This document shows, piece after piece, positions 18,709 through 26,383 of a stretch of 64,000 nucleotides of DNA. The DNA is taken from positions 3,760,501-3,824,500 of the forward strand of contig NZ_JACYGY010000001.1 in assembly GCF_015221875.1 (NCBI RefSeq), written 5' to 3'. The position numbers and the translations under genes are program-made. This DNA is from Dyadobacter subterraneus (lineage in GTDB: Bacteria > Bacteroidota > Bacteroidia > Cytophagales > Spirosomataceae). Numbering within the stretch: the stretch's first letter is position 1; every line of letters begins with the position of its first letter. The notes under the pieces were generated by a model that did not search any database, was not told where the DNA came from, and saw only the letters and a program-made list of their open reading frames with translations.

Positions 18709-19560
18709 ATGAAGTGGCAGGATTTACGAAGTAGCGGAAATGTTGACGATCGGCGCGGGATGTCCGGTGGCGGCAAAGTTGCAGTAGGCGGAATTGGTGT
18801 AATTATCGTTGTGGTACTTGGACTTTTAACCGGGCAGGATCCGTCAGAAATTTTAAATACCATTCAGAACAACCAAACCTCGGAACAGCAGGTTCAGGAA
18901 CGGCCGGCTGGTCCGCGGCCTGATGACAGAACAGCTGAAATGGTATCAAAAATCCTGGGAAGTACCGAAGATGTTTGGGGGGAGATCTATAAAGAAAATG
19001 GTAGTACATACAAAACACCATCCTTACAGATTTTCGAAAATTCGTCCCAAAGTGCCTGTGGAGGTGCGTCTTCAGCAATGGGTCCATTTTACTGCCCTGC
19101 CGATGAAAAAGTATATATCGACCTTTCATTCTGTGATGAACTCAGAGATAAATTCAATGCCCCGGGAGATTTCGCGGTGGCTTATGTGGTGGCCCATGAA
19201 GTTGGTCATCATGTCCAGAATCTTATGGGTCTCAGCGATAAACTTCAACAACAGCGTCAGCGTTTAAGCGAAGAAGATTACAACAAGTTATCAGTTAAAC
19301 TGGAATTGCAGGCAGATTTCCTTGCCGGTGTGTGGGCAAACCATGCGCAAAAGATGGAAAATATTCTGGAACCAGGAGATTTGGAAGCGGCACTTACGGC
19401 TGCCAATGCTATTGGTGATGACAAATTACAAAAGGAATCTCAGGGTTATGTGGTCCCGGATGCATTCACTCACGGGACATCAAAACAAAGAATGTACTGG
19501 TTCAAAAAAGGTTTTGATACGGGAGATTTGAATCAGGGAAAATTTGATGACATACAGTAA
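18709..19560 (+). CDS. YpfJ-like neutral zinc metallopeptidase
   Basis: A 283-residue membrane-anchored protein of the YpfJ/KPN_02809 family. The N-terminal MKWQDLRSSGNVDDRRG and the Gly-rich run before a single transmembrane helix (about 25-41) are typical. The zinc-binding HEVGHH sits at residues 163-168 and the downstream QADFLAGVWA helix supplies the third ligand region; CGGA...GPFYCP and the family's FCDEL are also present. A peptidase activity is predicted, with no known substrate. It is a single transcription unit ended by a terminator at 19581. Confidence 0.92.
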   Translation: MKWQDLRSSGNVDDRRGMSGGGKVAVGGIGVIIVVVLGLLTGQDPSEILNTIQNNQTSEQQVQERPAGPRPDDRTAEMVSKILGSTEDVWGEIYKENGSTYKTPSLQIFENSSQSACGGASSAMGPFYCPADEKVYIDLSFCDELRDKFNAPGDFAVAYVVAHEVGHHVQNLMGLSDKLQQQRQRLSEEDYNKLSVKLELQADFLAGVWANHAQKMENILEPGDLEAALTAANAIGDDKLQKESQGYVVPDAFTHGTSKQRMYWFKKGFDTGDLNQGKFDDIQ

Positions 19561-19580
19561 TTTACCATTAAAATATTTAC

Positions 19581-19614
19581 AAAAAAGCCTGGATTTAAAC
19601 GTCCTGGCTTTTTT
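19581..19614 (+). terminator. Intrinsic terminator after metallopeptidase gene
   Basis: A 9-bp stem (19581-19589 with 19606-19614) with A-run on one side and T-run on the other, able to act in both directions. It lies 20 bp after the stop codon at 19560. Confidence 0.85.
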
Positions 19615-19832
19615 GTTTCTATAAATTTATCCCGGTCACTTTTGATAACATTTTCCTCTTACTTATTCTTCTGTTTGTGTCTCCCCTGGCATTGTACTCC
19701 TTCAAAAGTGTATTTGGTCAATTGCTTTTATACTTTGGTCAAAGCATTTTTCATTCCTCTTTGAGTGACCGTTCTTTGATAAATAATTATTGCAGCTTTT
19801 ATTTATCACGATCTTAAACTTGAAGAAAGCTT

Positions 19833-20309
19833 ATGAAAACCCTGATGTATTGCCTTGTATTTATTTTGTTGGAAATTAACTGCTCGGCCGGTGACAGGAA
19901 TGACCTGGAAAAGGATAAAAAGGATTTTATTAAAACGACCGAAATGATTCGTTCAGCGTTTGCCCGAGGTGATGTCGCTATGATAACTTCATTGCATCAC
20001 CCCAACGTGATCAAGGCTTTTGGCGGAAATAACTACGTCGACGGACGCGACGCCATGGTAAAAGGTTTGATCCAAACATTTAACAGCGTAAAACTGGAAT
20101 TTACAGAAAACAAGATAGAAAATACATTATTTAATGGTGACACTGCCGTTGAAACCAGTATATTTACAATGAAAGCTACCCCAAAAAATGGCCGCCCAAT
20201 TTCCTATTCCAGGGGCCGGGCCATGGTGATTTACATTCGGTATAAAGATAGTCCAACAGGTTGGGCATCCATCCGCGAAATGGCTCAGGCCGCGCCGGAC
20301 GAAAAATAG
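19833..20309 (+). CDS. NTF2-like (DUF4440/SnoaL) secreted protein
   Basis: A 158-residue protein with a short signal sequence (MKTLMYCLVFILLEINCSA; the Cys at 17 could alternatively be a lipobox) and an NTF2-like fold: a helix with IRSAFARGDVAMITSLHHPNVI, a central YVDGRDAMVKGLIQTF helix and C-terminal strands including GRAMVIYIRYKD and WASIREM. Such domains form small hydrophobic pockets used as enzymes, binding or immunity modules; no specific ligand can be named. It precedes the DUF6265 gene by 12 bp and is probably co-transcribed with it. Confidence 0.75.
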   Translation: MKTLMYCLVFILLEINCSAGDRNDLEKDKKDFIKTTEMIRSAFARGDVAMITSLHHPNVIKAFGGNNYVDGRDAMVKGLIQTFNSVKLEFTENKIENTLFNGDTAVETSIFTMKATPKNGRPISYSRGRAMVIYIRYKDSPTGWASIREMAQAAPDEK

Positions 20310-20321
20310 AAAAACGTTGAT

Positions 20322-20801
20322 ATGAAAGCAAAACTACTACTCTTCCTATTGTTGTCTGCCGCTTCCTATGGTCAGGAATTCAAAGCTTCCATCAGCGATT
20401 TGGCATTTATGTCCGGAACCTGGACTATGAAACATGAGTGGGGAGATATGGAAGAATTTTGGGGTCCTCCGATGGGTAATTCCCTTATATCCAGCTATCG
20501 CTGCGTAAAAGATGGGAAAGTGGTTTTTTATGAATTTGTTGTAATAGAACAAGGCGAAAACGTTCCGGTGATGAAATTACGTCATTTTAACCCTGGAAGT
20601 ATTGGCTGGGAAGATAAAAATTCGCCACTGGAATACCCGCTATCTTCTCTTTCTAAAAATAAAGCAGTATTTGAAGCAAAAGACAAATCCTTGAGATTGA
20701 TTTATCAGTTGGTCAATGAAAATCTGGAAGTGGTTTTGGAAGAGAAGAATAAAAATAATGAAATGGAAAAGATGGTTTTTGCTTATAGGCGTAAGAAATA
20801 A
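20322..20801 (+). CDS. DUF6265 family exported protein
   Basis: A 159-residue protein with a signal peptide (about 1-18, ending SYGQ) and a DUF6265 domain: LAFMSGTWTMKHEWGDMEEFW near the start and MKLRHFNPGSIGWEDK in the middle. These look like lipocalin-like beta-barrels, and function is unknown. It follows the NTF2-like gene by 12 bp. It converges with the sigma factor gene across a 31-bp gap without a clear terminator hairpin. Confidence 0.8.
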   Translation: MKAKLLLFLLLSAASYGQEFKASISDLAFMSGTWTMKHEWGDMEEFWGPPMGNSLISSYRCVKDGKVVFYEFVVIEQGENVPVMKLRHFNPGSIGWEDKNSPLEYPLSSLSKNKAVFEAKDKSLRLIYQLVNENLEVVLEEKNKNNEMEKMVFAYRRKK

Positions 20802-20832
20802 TTAATTCGACCTGAGCGTTCCCGCATTTGTT

Positions 20833-22074
20833 CTATTTCAAAACATGATCTGATTTTAATATTTTCTGTCGAATTATCTCTTTATCAGTTTCTGATTTAG
20901 CCAGTGAAAGGGCTCTTTGCAGGTTCATTTTTGCTTTTTCATGATCAATATCCTCATACAGCGCACCTAACAGTGTGAAGTAAAAATGGTTGTTTTTTAA
21001 ATTCAGCTTTTCTGCCCCTGCAATCGCCGCCAATTTTCCTTTCACTTTGGAAAGCGCGTAAGTTCTGTTAAGAGCGGCGATTGGAGAATAATCCAGTATT
21101 AAAAGCTGATTGTAGAGCTGTAAAATATTCTCCCATTTTTCCTTTGAATCTGCCTTGATTGTGTGCCAATAAGCAATACTGGCCTCTATATGATATTTTG
21201 AAATTATTTCTCCCTGTGCGGCCAGATTGAGTAGATACGTACCCCGTGCAATTAGTTCTTGATTCCAAAGCGTTTCGTCCTGATCATCATACAGAATTAA
21301 TTCCCCCTGGTTGTTTTTTCTTGCTCCAAAACGAGATGCATGAAAGCACATCAAAGCCAGCAGCGCATTAACCGGAGGTTTATTTGTTTTGTCATTTTCA
21401 TGAAGCAGATATGTCAGACGTATGGCTTCCAGACAAAAGTCATTACGCAATATTTCATTTCGGCTTTCGGAGTAATATCCTTCATTAAAAAGCAAGTACA
21501 AAGTTGTCAAAACAGTTTCCAGACGTTTATCAATTTCCTTTTCATCCGGAAAAATGATTGGTATATTTTCTGTACGAAGTCTTTCTTTTGCTCTGAAAAG
21601 GCGTTTATTAATCGATGCCTTGTTGGTCAGAAATGCGTCAGCGATTTCCTCAATGCCGAATCCACATAAAACCCTGAGTGATAAACTAATCTGCGACTCA
21701 ACCGGAATAGAAGGATGACATAGCGTAAACAACATGAGCAGCTGACTATCTGAAATGTTTTTGTCAGACAGATCAATTTCAAATCGTGAAACTGATCTGT
21801 CTGTCTGATGCAGCAATTCTTTGGTGACTTTTTCTGAGAAAACAGTATTTCGTATCAGCTGGTTTTTCGCTTTATTCCTGGCAACGGCATACAGCCAGGC
21901 TGTTGGATTTTCAGGTACACCTTTATAAGTCCACACCTCTACGGCCAGCAAAAAAACATCGCTGGCAATATCCTCCGCTATTTCAATATGTTCAATACCA
22001 AATTGTTTACAAAGTACAGAAGTTATTTTCCTATACTCCGTTCGGAACAAATGGGGTATCAGCTGATTTTCCAT
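20833..22074 (-). CDS. ECF42-type RNA polymerase sigma factor
   Basis: A 413-residue protein with sigma-70 region 2 (about 8-75, including PTAWLYAVARNKA) and region 4 (about 105-160, with LSLRVLCGFGIEEIADAFL), followed by a 230-residue C-terminal extension (DUF6596) containing TLYLLFNEGYY and LNRTYALSKV. That extension is diagnostic of the ECF42 group, which lacks an anti-sigma factor and uses the extension to control activity. ECF42 genes are characteristically adjacent to DGPF/YciI-like genes, and one lies 36 bp upstream on the same strand. It probably directs transcription of its own two-gene operon and perhaps a few others. Confidence 0.92.
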   Translation of the reverse strand: MENQLIPHLFRTEYRKITSVLCKQFGIEHIEIAEDIASDVFLLAVEVWTYKGVPENPTAWLYAVARNKAKNQLIRNTVFSEKVTKELLHQTDRSVSRFEIDLSDKNISDSQLLMLFTLCHPSIPVESQISLSLRVLCGFGIEEIADAFLTNKASINKRLFRAKERLRTENIPIIFPDEKEIDKRLETVLTTLYLLFNEGYYSESRNEILRNDFCLEAIRLTYLLHENDKTNKPPVNALLALMCFHASRFGARKNNQGELILYDDQDETLWNQELIARGTYLLNLAAQGEIISKYHIEASIAYWHTIKADSKEKWENILQLYNQLLILDYSPIAALNRTYALSKVKGKLAAIAGAEKLNLKNNHFYFTLLGALYEDIDHEKAKMNLQRALSLAKSETDKEIIRQKILKSDHVLK

Positions 22075-22110
22075 ATTTACTTTGCTGCTTGAAACTTACA
22101 AATCAGGTGT

Positions 22111-22464
22111 TTAATGAACTCCGTCCCCTTTCGCGATTTTCCTTACTTCCACACTATTTCCTTCACCTTGTAAAACAGGGCAGCCATGTGCAAATTTAAC
22201 TGCTTCGTCAATGGAATCAGCTTTTACGATAATATAACCACCAATAGTTTCTTTAATATCTCCAAAGGGCCCGTTGATTACGACACCATTTGGTTTTACC
22301 ACGCGACTGTCATCAAAGGGTAATCCATTGCCACCATTAAATTTGTTCTGAGCTGCAATACCACCAATCCAGTCCATCGTTTGCTTCATCCAGATTTGCA
22401 TTTGTTCCGGCGAGGCTATTTTTTGTCCATCTTCATGTCTGAAAATTAAAATGTACTCTTCCAT
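22111..22464 (-). CDS. YciI/DGPF-family protein, ECF42 partner
   Basis: A 117-residue protein of the YCII-related/DGPF family: MEEYILIFRHEDG at the start, VINGPFGDIKETIGGYIIV in the middle (the DGPF motif reads NGPF here) and a helix with DEAVKFAHGCP. Its fold is ferredoxin-like. DGPF proteins are conserved targets of ECF42 sigma factors, and this gene directly precedes the sigma gene on the same strand. The molecular role is not known. Confidence 0.88.
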   Translation of the reverse strand: MEEYILIFRHEDGQKIASPEQMQIWMKQTMDWIGGIAAQNKFNGGNGLPFDDSRVVKPNGVVINGPFGDIKETIGGYIIVKADSIDEAVKFAHGCPVLQGEGNSVEVRKIAKGDGVH

Positions 22465-22654
22465 TTTATATAATTAAAGTGTTTAAAATAAATTACACTT
22501 ACATATCAAGTGAAATAACAGAAATAGGACAAGGATAGAAAAATATTTTTTTAACAAAATTTTCCCGATATCAGATAAAGTATTAATTATCAACAAACTG
22601 ATTGCTGACGTCAGATGAAACAATCAGATTGATAACTTCTGTCAACCATTTCAC

Positions 22655-22684
22655 TTGCATATAACTCGGAAAAAGCTATCTTTG
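22655..22684 (+). promoter_or_regulatory. Promoter of tRNA-Ser
   Basis: TTG at 22655-22657 and TATCTTTG at 22677-22684, separated by 19 bp, match both elements of the Bacteroidota housekeeping promoter. The predicted start is roughly 10 bases before the mature tRNA. Confidence 0.8.
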
Positions 22685-22701
22685 CACCCTGATTAAAAGA
22701 C

Positions 22702-22788
22702 AGAGAGGTGTCCGAGTGGTTGAAGGAGCACGCCTGGAAAGTGTGTATGCGGGTAACTGTATCGAGAGTTCGAATCTCTTCCTCTCTA
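22702..22788 (+). tRNA. tRNA-Ser (anticodon GGA)
   Basis: An 87-base class II tRNA. A 7-bp acceptor stem is formed by AGAGAGG at 22702 and CCTCTCT at 22781. The D-arm begins TCCGAGTGGTTGAAGGA. The anticodon stem CACGC/GTGTG encloses loop CTGGAAA, giving anticodon GGA, which reads UCC/UCU serine codons. A long variable arm, as required for tRNA-Ser, precedes the T-arm with TTCGAAT. CCA is not encoded. A consensus promoter precedes it and an intrinsic terminator follows 22 bp later. A damaged copy of the 3' half lies at 22846-22904. Confidence 0.96.
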
Positions 22789-22810
22789 CAAAATTATATT
22801 AATTATAAAA

Positions 22811-22845
22811 AAAAGTCCTGTAAATAACTTACAGGACTTTTTTTT
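22811..22845 (+). terminator. Intrinsic terminator after tRNA-Ser
   Basis: A perfect 13-bp stem (22811-22823 / 22829-22841) with a 5-base loop, followed by T to 22845. It directly abuts the tRNA fragment that begins at 22846. Confidence 0.93.
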
Positions 22846-22904
22846 ACGCCTGGAAAGCGCGTAAGCGGGTAACTGTATCGAGAGTTTGAGTCTCTTCCTC
22901 TCTA
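22846..22904 (+). pseudogene. 3' fragment of tRNA-Ser(GGA)
   Basis: 59 bases identical at 54 positions to bases 22730-22788 of the intact tRNA-Ser, from the anticodon stem to the discriminator. The D-arm and 5' acceptor strand are missing. Two of the five changes fall in the T-loop (TTCGAAT to TTTGAGT) and three around the anticodon stem and variable arm, so it cannot make a functional tRNA. It may be a footprint of site-specific integration at the tRNA 3' end or the relic of a tandem tRNA duplication. Only the terminator separates it from the intact gene. Confidence 0.9.
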
Positions 22905-23119
22905 AATAAAAAAACAAATACCTGCAATTATATTTTCTCTTAAATACTACAATATCTCCAAACTAAATAAATTTTGATTGCTAATCTTTTCATTTAAATA
23001 TAAAAACTGATCTTTGAATAGTATAATTTCTACTAACCAATTCAACATACAAATTACAATTCACGCTACCTCAATAAAATTCCCAGTGATAGTGCTTTTA
23101 AAAGACTTACCTTTCATTA
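22905..23119. other. AT-rich gap after tRNA fragment, nothing recognised
   Basis: Very AT-rich sequence, clearly more so than the genes around it, with no open frame of note, no hairpin terminator and no repeat. With the fragment before it and the broken frame after it, the 390 bp from 22905 to 23291 look like decayed DNA. Confidence 0.5.
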
Positions 23120-23285
23120 ATGTCTGAAAGCAGTTTTGCTACACAAAATTCGGGATCGTCCGGATCATGGACACTTCACAAGAACAAACTTAGCTAACGG
23201 GAAGACGATTTACTTTGTAGACGACGATGATGATAGAATGCTGGTCTGTGAAGCACCTGAAAAACTTTGTCGTAAATTCAATTAA
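23120..23285 (+). pseudogene. Possible frameshifted small gene remnant
   Basis: An ATG at 23120 opens a 25-codon frame (MSESSFATQN..., ending LHKNKLS) that stops at 23197. The next frame over continues immediately with NGKTIYFVDDDDDRMLVC... to a stop at 23285. A one-base indel would join the two into a protein of about 54 residues. The protein-like composition of the second part is the only support; I do not recognise a family. It could be chance. Confidence 0.25.
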
Positions 23286-23291
23286 CCATAA

Positions 23292-24092
23292 TTACTGTTT
23301 AAGATTCCCGGATTCTGATATTTCTGATAAATAAGTCATTACTGCTTCCTCGGCTTTTTGATTACGCAAATTTGAAGCCGGCATTACAGATTCTCTTAAA
23401 ACTGTATAATATTGGACGGCATTCCGAAGCGCAGTCAAACAGGATTGCCGATTGTGCTCAGCCATCGTACTCTTCATAAACTCCAAATCATCATTCGGCA
23501 AAAGCATTTCAATTTTTCTCACTCCTTTTGGGAGCTCGTTATTTTTTATCAAAGCCAATGGTCCCAAAACATTTTGCTGAATAAAAGACAGAAAGGTAGT
23601 GGCTTCAAAAAATTCTCCGCGTCCAATCTTTGTCGCAGCATAATGTATCCAGACCCAGAACCTATCTTCAATCCATTGAAAGTCAGGAAAAGGAAATTCA
23701 GCACCCGATTGTTTGAGCAAATTTGTCAATAAATAGTCCCGCTCCCAGATCACCACCGGATCTTCAACCCTTATTGACATGTCAGGCAAATGAACAAATT
23801 TCAGATCAACATGCAGCATGGGATTGTTGTATAAACATATCAGCAACCGCGGTTCTCCAACATGCTCGCCCGTGAAACAGGCCAGCAATTCACCCGCGGA
23901 TTGTGCCAAAGCTCTTTTTTCCAAAAGTGAAATCGTTTCTGAATTATGTACGATCACCAGATCAATATCTGAAAACCGGTCCATCCTGCCCTCAACCCAA
24001 GAGCCGCCAGCCGCAAGCGCGACGAATTCTTCATTGGAAGATAATATTTTTGAAAATAAATCGACAAATTCCTGAAAGTAGACTGGTTTCAT
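23292..24092 (-). CDS. Nucleotidyltransferase-fold protein
   Basis: A 266-residue protein with an N-terminal polymerase-beta-type nucleotidyltransferase domain: the GGSWVEGRMDRFSDIDL segment at residues 29-45 carries the GG/GS motif and the metal-binding DID (Asp42, Asp44), and a third acidic residue is likely in HVDLKFV. The C-terminal half is helical, as in streptomycin/aminoglycoside adenylyltransferases. It may adenylylate a small molecule such as an aminoglycoside, but resistance should not be assumed: many such proteins are uncharacterised. It stands alone on the minus strand, next to the decayed region. Confidence 0.8.
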   Translation of the reverse strand: MKPVYFQEFVDLFSKILSSNEEFVALAAGGSWVEGRMDRFSDIDLVIVHNSETISLLEKRALAQSAGELLACFTGEHVGEPRLLICLYNNPMLHVDLKFVHLPDMSIRVEDPVVIWERDYLLTNLLKQSGAEFPFPDFQWIEDRFWVWIHYAATKIGRGEFFEATTFLSFIQQNVLGPLALIKNNELPKGVRKIEMLLPNDDLEFMKSTMAEHNRQSCLTALRNAVQYYTVLRESVMPASNLRNQKAEEAVMTYLSEISESGNLKQ

Positions 24093-24164
24093 ACACTTGC
24101 ATTGCGTGAAGAATTATGAAAATCGTTTCAAACGAAGCTAAATTATTTTTTTGCAATTAATAAA

Positions 24165-24752
24165 TCAAAGAGAATTTTCATCAATTTCTGCCTTCATGAT
24201 ATTCACGAGAATGTTCATTTGGTCGTTATTTCCTGCAACTCTTGAAACCAGAATACCGCCTTCAATCATCGCATAAGTTTTAGTAGCAAAAGTCCTGGCA
24301 TCCCAGCCTTGCTTAAATTCTCCTGCCTCAATTCCTGACTCCACTGTTTCACGGATAAATTTTTGAACGTCAACAATAATTTTGCAGACCTTATCCCTGA
24401 TCACCGGACTGGTATCATCTGCCTCCATCCCGAAATTCATCATTGGACACCCGCCCGCCACCGGAGGATTTAATGGATCAGAAAGGAAGTCGAGCATACC
24501 AAAAAGTTTAAGTTTGGCCGTTTTCAAGTTGCTCACGGCTGCAAGAGTTCTGTCTATAAACGCATTAAGATTATAATCTACGACACTATATGACAGTTCT
24601 TCCTTGTTTTCAAAATGAACATACAAACTGCCTTTCGCGAGTTTGGTGGCTTCCATAATATCACTCATGGCGGTACCGGCCACACCTTTTGTCATAAAAA
24701 TTGGTGCTGCCTTTTCGATTATAAATTGTTTGGTTCGTTCAGCCTTTGTCAT
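24165..24752 (-). CDS. TetR/AcrR-family repressor
   Basis: A 195-residue TetR regulator. The N-terminal HTH spans about residues 24-53 (GTAMSDIMEATKLAKGSLYVHFENKEEL); the C-terminal ligand domain includes GGCPMMNFGMEADD. Two copies of TGACC-N4-GGTCA lie 28 and 130 bp upstream of its start, and two more lie upstream of the hydrolase gene at 24953-25798 (same strand), so it almost certainly represses itself and the hydrolase. The inducer is unknown but may be the hydrolase substrate. Confidence 0.93.
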   Translation of the reverse strand: MTKAERTKQFIIEKAAPIFMTKGVAGTAMSDIMEATKLAKGSLYVHFENKEELSYSVVDYNLNAFIDRTLAAVSNLKTAKLKLFGMLDFLSDPLNPPVAGGCPMMNFGMEADDTSPVIRDKVCKIIVDVQKFIRETVESGIEAGEFKQGWDARTFATKTYAMIEGGILVSRVAGNNDQMNILVNIMKAEIDENSL

Positions 24753-24780
24753 ATCTCAAAATTAATACACAAAGATACGT

Positions 24781-24794
24781 TGACCGAACGGTCA
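24781..24794. promoter_or_regulatory. TetR operator copy 1
   Basis: TGACC-GAAC-GGTCA, a perfect 5-bp inverted repeat 28 bp upstream of the tetR start codon, where a bound repressor would block transcription of its own gene. Confidence 0.8.
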
Positions 24795-24867
24795 TTTCAA
24801 AATTATGTCTGGGCATATCGTGGGGAACCTTAAATTATGGATCACGGGAAGCGTTTGATAAACCTTT

Positions 24868-24911
24868 TTGCCTTCCAATAAATGACCGAAAGGTCATTTA
24901 TTGGAAGGCAA
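24868..24911. promoter_or_regulatory. TetR operator copy 2 in a 20-bp-arm inverted repeat
   Basis: A perfect inverted repeat with 20-base arms (24868-24887 and 24892-24911) around GAAA. Its core (24883-24896) is TGACC-GAAA-GGTCA, the same operator as the other three copies. It lies between tetR and the hydrolase stop codon, so it could also act as a hairpin ending the hydrolase transcript. Confidence 0.78.
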
Positions 24912-24952
24912 GTTATACTGCCTGCAAAGTAAACTAAAAGGTAGATTCAGGT

Positions 24953-25798
24953 TTAATTAAGAAACAGACCTACTTGCGTAAGGAAATTTTCTGTAAACTG
25001 AGACTGCGAAGCATGGTTTGAATCCGGATAGATGATCAATTGTGCATCCGGAAGATACTGCTGAAGAATATATGAATTGATGGTCGGAAAAAGAACGTCT
25101 CTCTTACCATTAACAACCAGCACAGGAATCTGAATTTCCTTCAAATATTCATAAGAACCTTCCGCAGGCGCTCCCCACTCGGCAATTGCAGCTAGCTGGG
25201 CAGGTATAACTTTCTCATTAATATTGACATCACGGCCTTCAACCCTTGCACGAATTCTGTTTAGAAACTTCCAGCCTGCCGCCTGACTGGTTTCCGTAGG
25301 TGCAAAGAAAGTCTCTAAAAGCAATTCGTCCGGCTGGGCGTACTCTTTTGAAAACATCGCCCATACTTCAGGTGAAAAAGTGGCAAGACCTTCACCGCCC
25401 CGAGGTGCCGAACCTACAAGAATGAGTTTCCGAACTAACCCCGGACGCTCTAGGGTAATCTGCTGCGCCACAAAACTTCCCATAGAAAAACCAAAAATGT
25501 CAATTTCTTTGAGACCTAACGCATCAATAAAATGTAGAGCCGTGGCTGCAATACCTTTGATCGTATACGCAACTTCTCCGTCGGTACTGGCAATTCCGGC
25601 GTTGTCAAAAATAATAACCTCACGATCCTTTGCAATCCCGTCTGTTACGGCCGGATCCCAGTTATCAAGTGTTCCAGTAAAATGTTGAAAAAATAAAACG
25701 GGAACCTGGTTGATTTTTCCAAACCTGCGATACGCGAATGTGATACCACCGCCTGATACAAATTGTGTTGGCGCGGTGTGATGACTGTAATTATCCAT
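24953..25798 (-). CDS. Alpha/beta hydrolase
   Basis: A 281-residue alpha/beta hydrolase without signal peptide. The nucleophile elbow is GFSMGS with Ser105, the oxyanion region FFQHFTG lies near residue 37-42, the acid is probably Asp in NGKRDVLFP near 235, and the catalytic His is in DSNHASQ near 264. The overall sequence resembles haloperoxidase/esterase-like members. It precedes tetR on the same strand and is flanked upstream by two TetR operators, so expression is expected only when the inducer is present. Substrate unknown; detoxification of the inducer is one possibility. Confidence 0.88.
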   Translation of the reverse strand: MDNYSHHTAPTQFVSGGGITFAYRRFGKINQVPVLFFQHFTGTLDNWDPAVTDGIAKDREVIIFDNAGIASTDGEVAYTIKGIAATALHFIDALGLKEIDIFGFSMGSFVAQQITLERPGLVRKLILVGSAPRGGEGLATFSPEVWAMFSKEYAQPDELLLETFFAPTETSQAAGWKFLNRIRARVEGRDVNINEKVIPAQLAAIAEWGAPAEGSYEYLKEIQIPVLVVNGKRDVLFPTINSYILQQYLPDAQLIIYPDSNHASQSQFTENFLTQVGLFLN

Positions 25799-25857
25799 TG
25801 TTGAAATTTGTTTTTTATAACATCATGACCACTCAGTAATGACAATACAAATATAAA

Positions 25858-25871
25858 TGACCTTTCGGTCA
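25858..25871. promoter_or_regulatory. TetR operator copy 3
   Basis: TGACC-TTTC-GGTCA, 60 bp upstream of the hydrolase start codon (25798). Confidence 0.78.
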
Positions 25872-25916
25872 TTTATTCAAAAAAAGGTAAAATGTTTTGT
25901 TGAATCAGAGAAATAA

Positions 25917-25930
25917 TGACCAAATGGTCA
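25917..25930. promoter_or_regulatory. TetR operator copy 4
   Basis: TGACC-AAAT-GGTCA, 59 bp from copy 3 measured start to start. With copy 3 it brackets the hydrolase promoter region and could allow cooperative binding or looping. Confidence 0.75.
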
Positions 25931-26383
25931 TTTATTTAATTAATTAAACTGCGCGATCTTTTGAAGAATGATACCAGATTATTCAACGCGGCAAAGAAAC
26001 TTTACGCCAGTGGAAATAAACTTCTGTGCACTACAATATATAGTCCGACTAAATCCGGCATATTAAATTGAAGTTTAAGCAACTGGTATTCGAGCAAAAC
26101 GCCCTTTTCTCCTTTTCAAAGAATCAAAAAACTTCTAAACTGTTACATACAAATTTGGATTCCTGGGCATAATTATCTTTACTTTGTCTATCAGATTAGT
26201 AGTTTATTACCACACTTCATCAATTCAATCAGGATGTTTTAAATAGGGCGACCAAGCCTCTCAAAGTATGACCCAAAATGCGGGTTACACTAATAATTAG
26301 ATTTATATTTTGAGAAGCTCTTATTAAATTACCACTTTTCAAACCACCTTTTATTTGCGTTTCGTTTTCCTAAATTTTTAAGA
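25931..26383. other. 453-bp intergenic region before sulfatase
   Basis: No supported gene. A 40-codon open stretch ending at about 26068 reads as protein-like but lacks a start and a recognised family. A weak promoter candidate for the sulfatase is TTTG near 26155 with TTACTTTG near 26180 (one mismatch to TAnnTTTG); that would leave a leader of about 190 bases. Otherwise nothing is seen. Confidence 0.4.

Noticed and set aside
22846..22904. Second functional tRNA-Ser
   Set aside because: The D-arm and the 5' acceptor strand are missing, and the T-loop is altered, so it cannot fold as a tRNA.
23292..24092. Confirmed aminoglycoside resistance gene
   Set aside because: The nucleotidyltransferase motif is present, but the substrate domain gives no basis for naming a drug target.
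25945..26068. Open stretch with protein-like composition upstream of the sulfatase
   Set aside because: No start codon in frame, no recognised family; probably chance.
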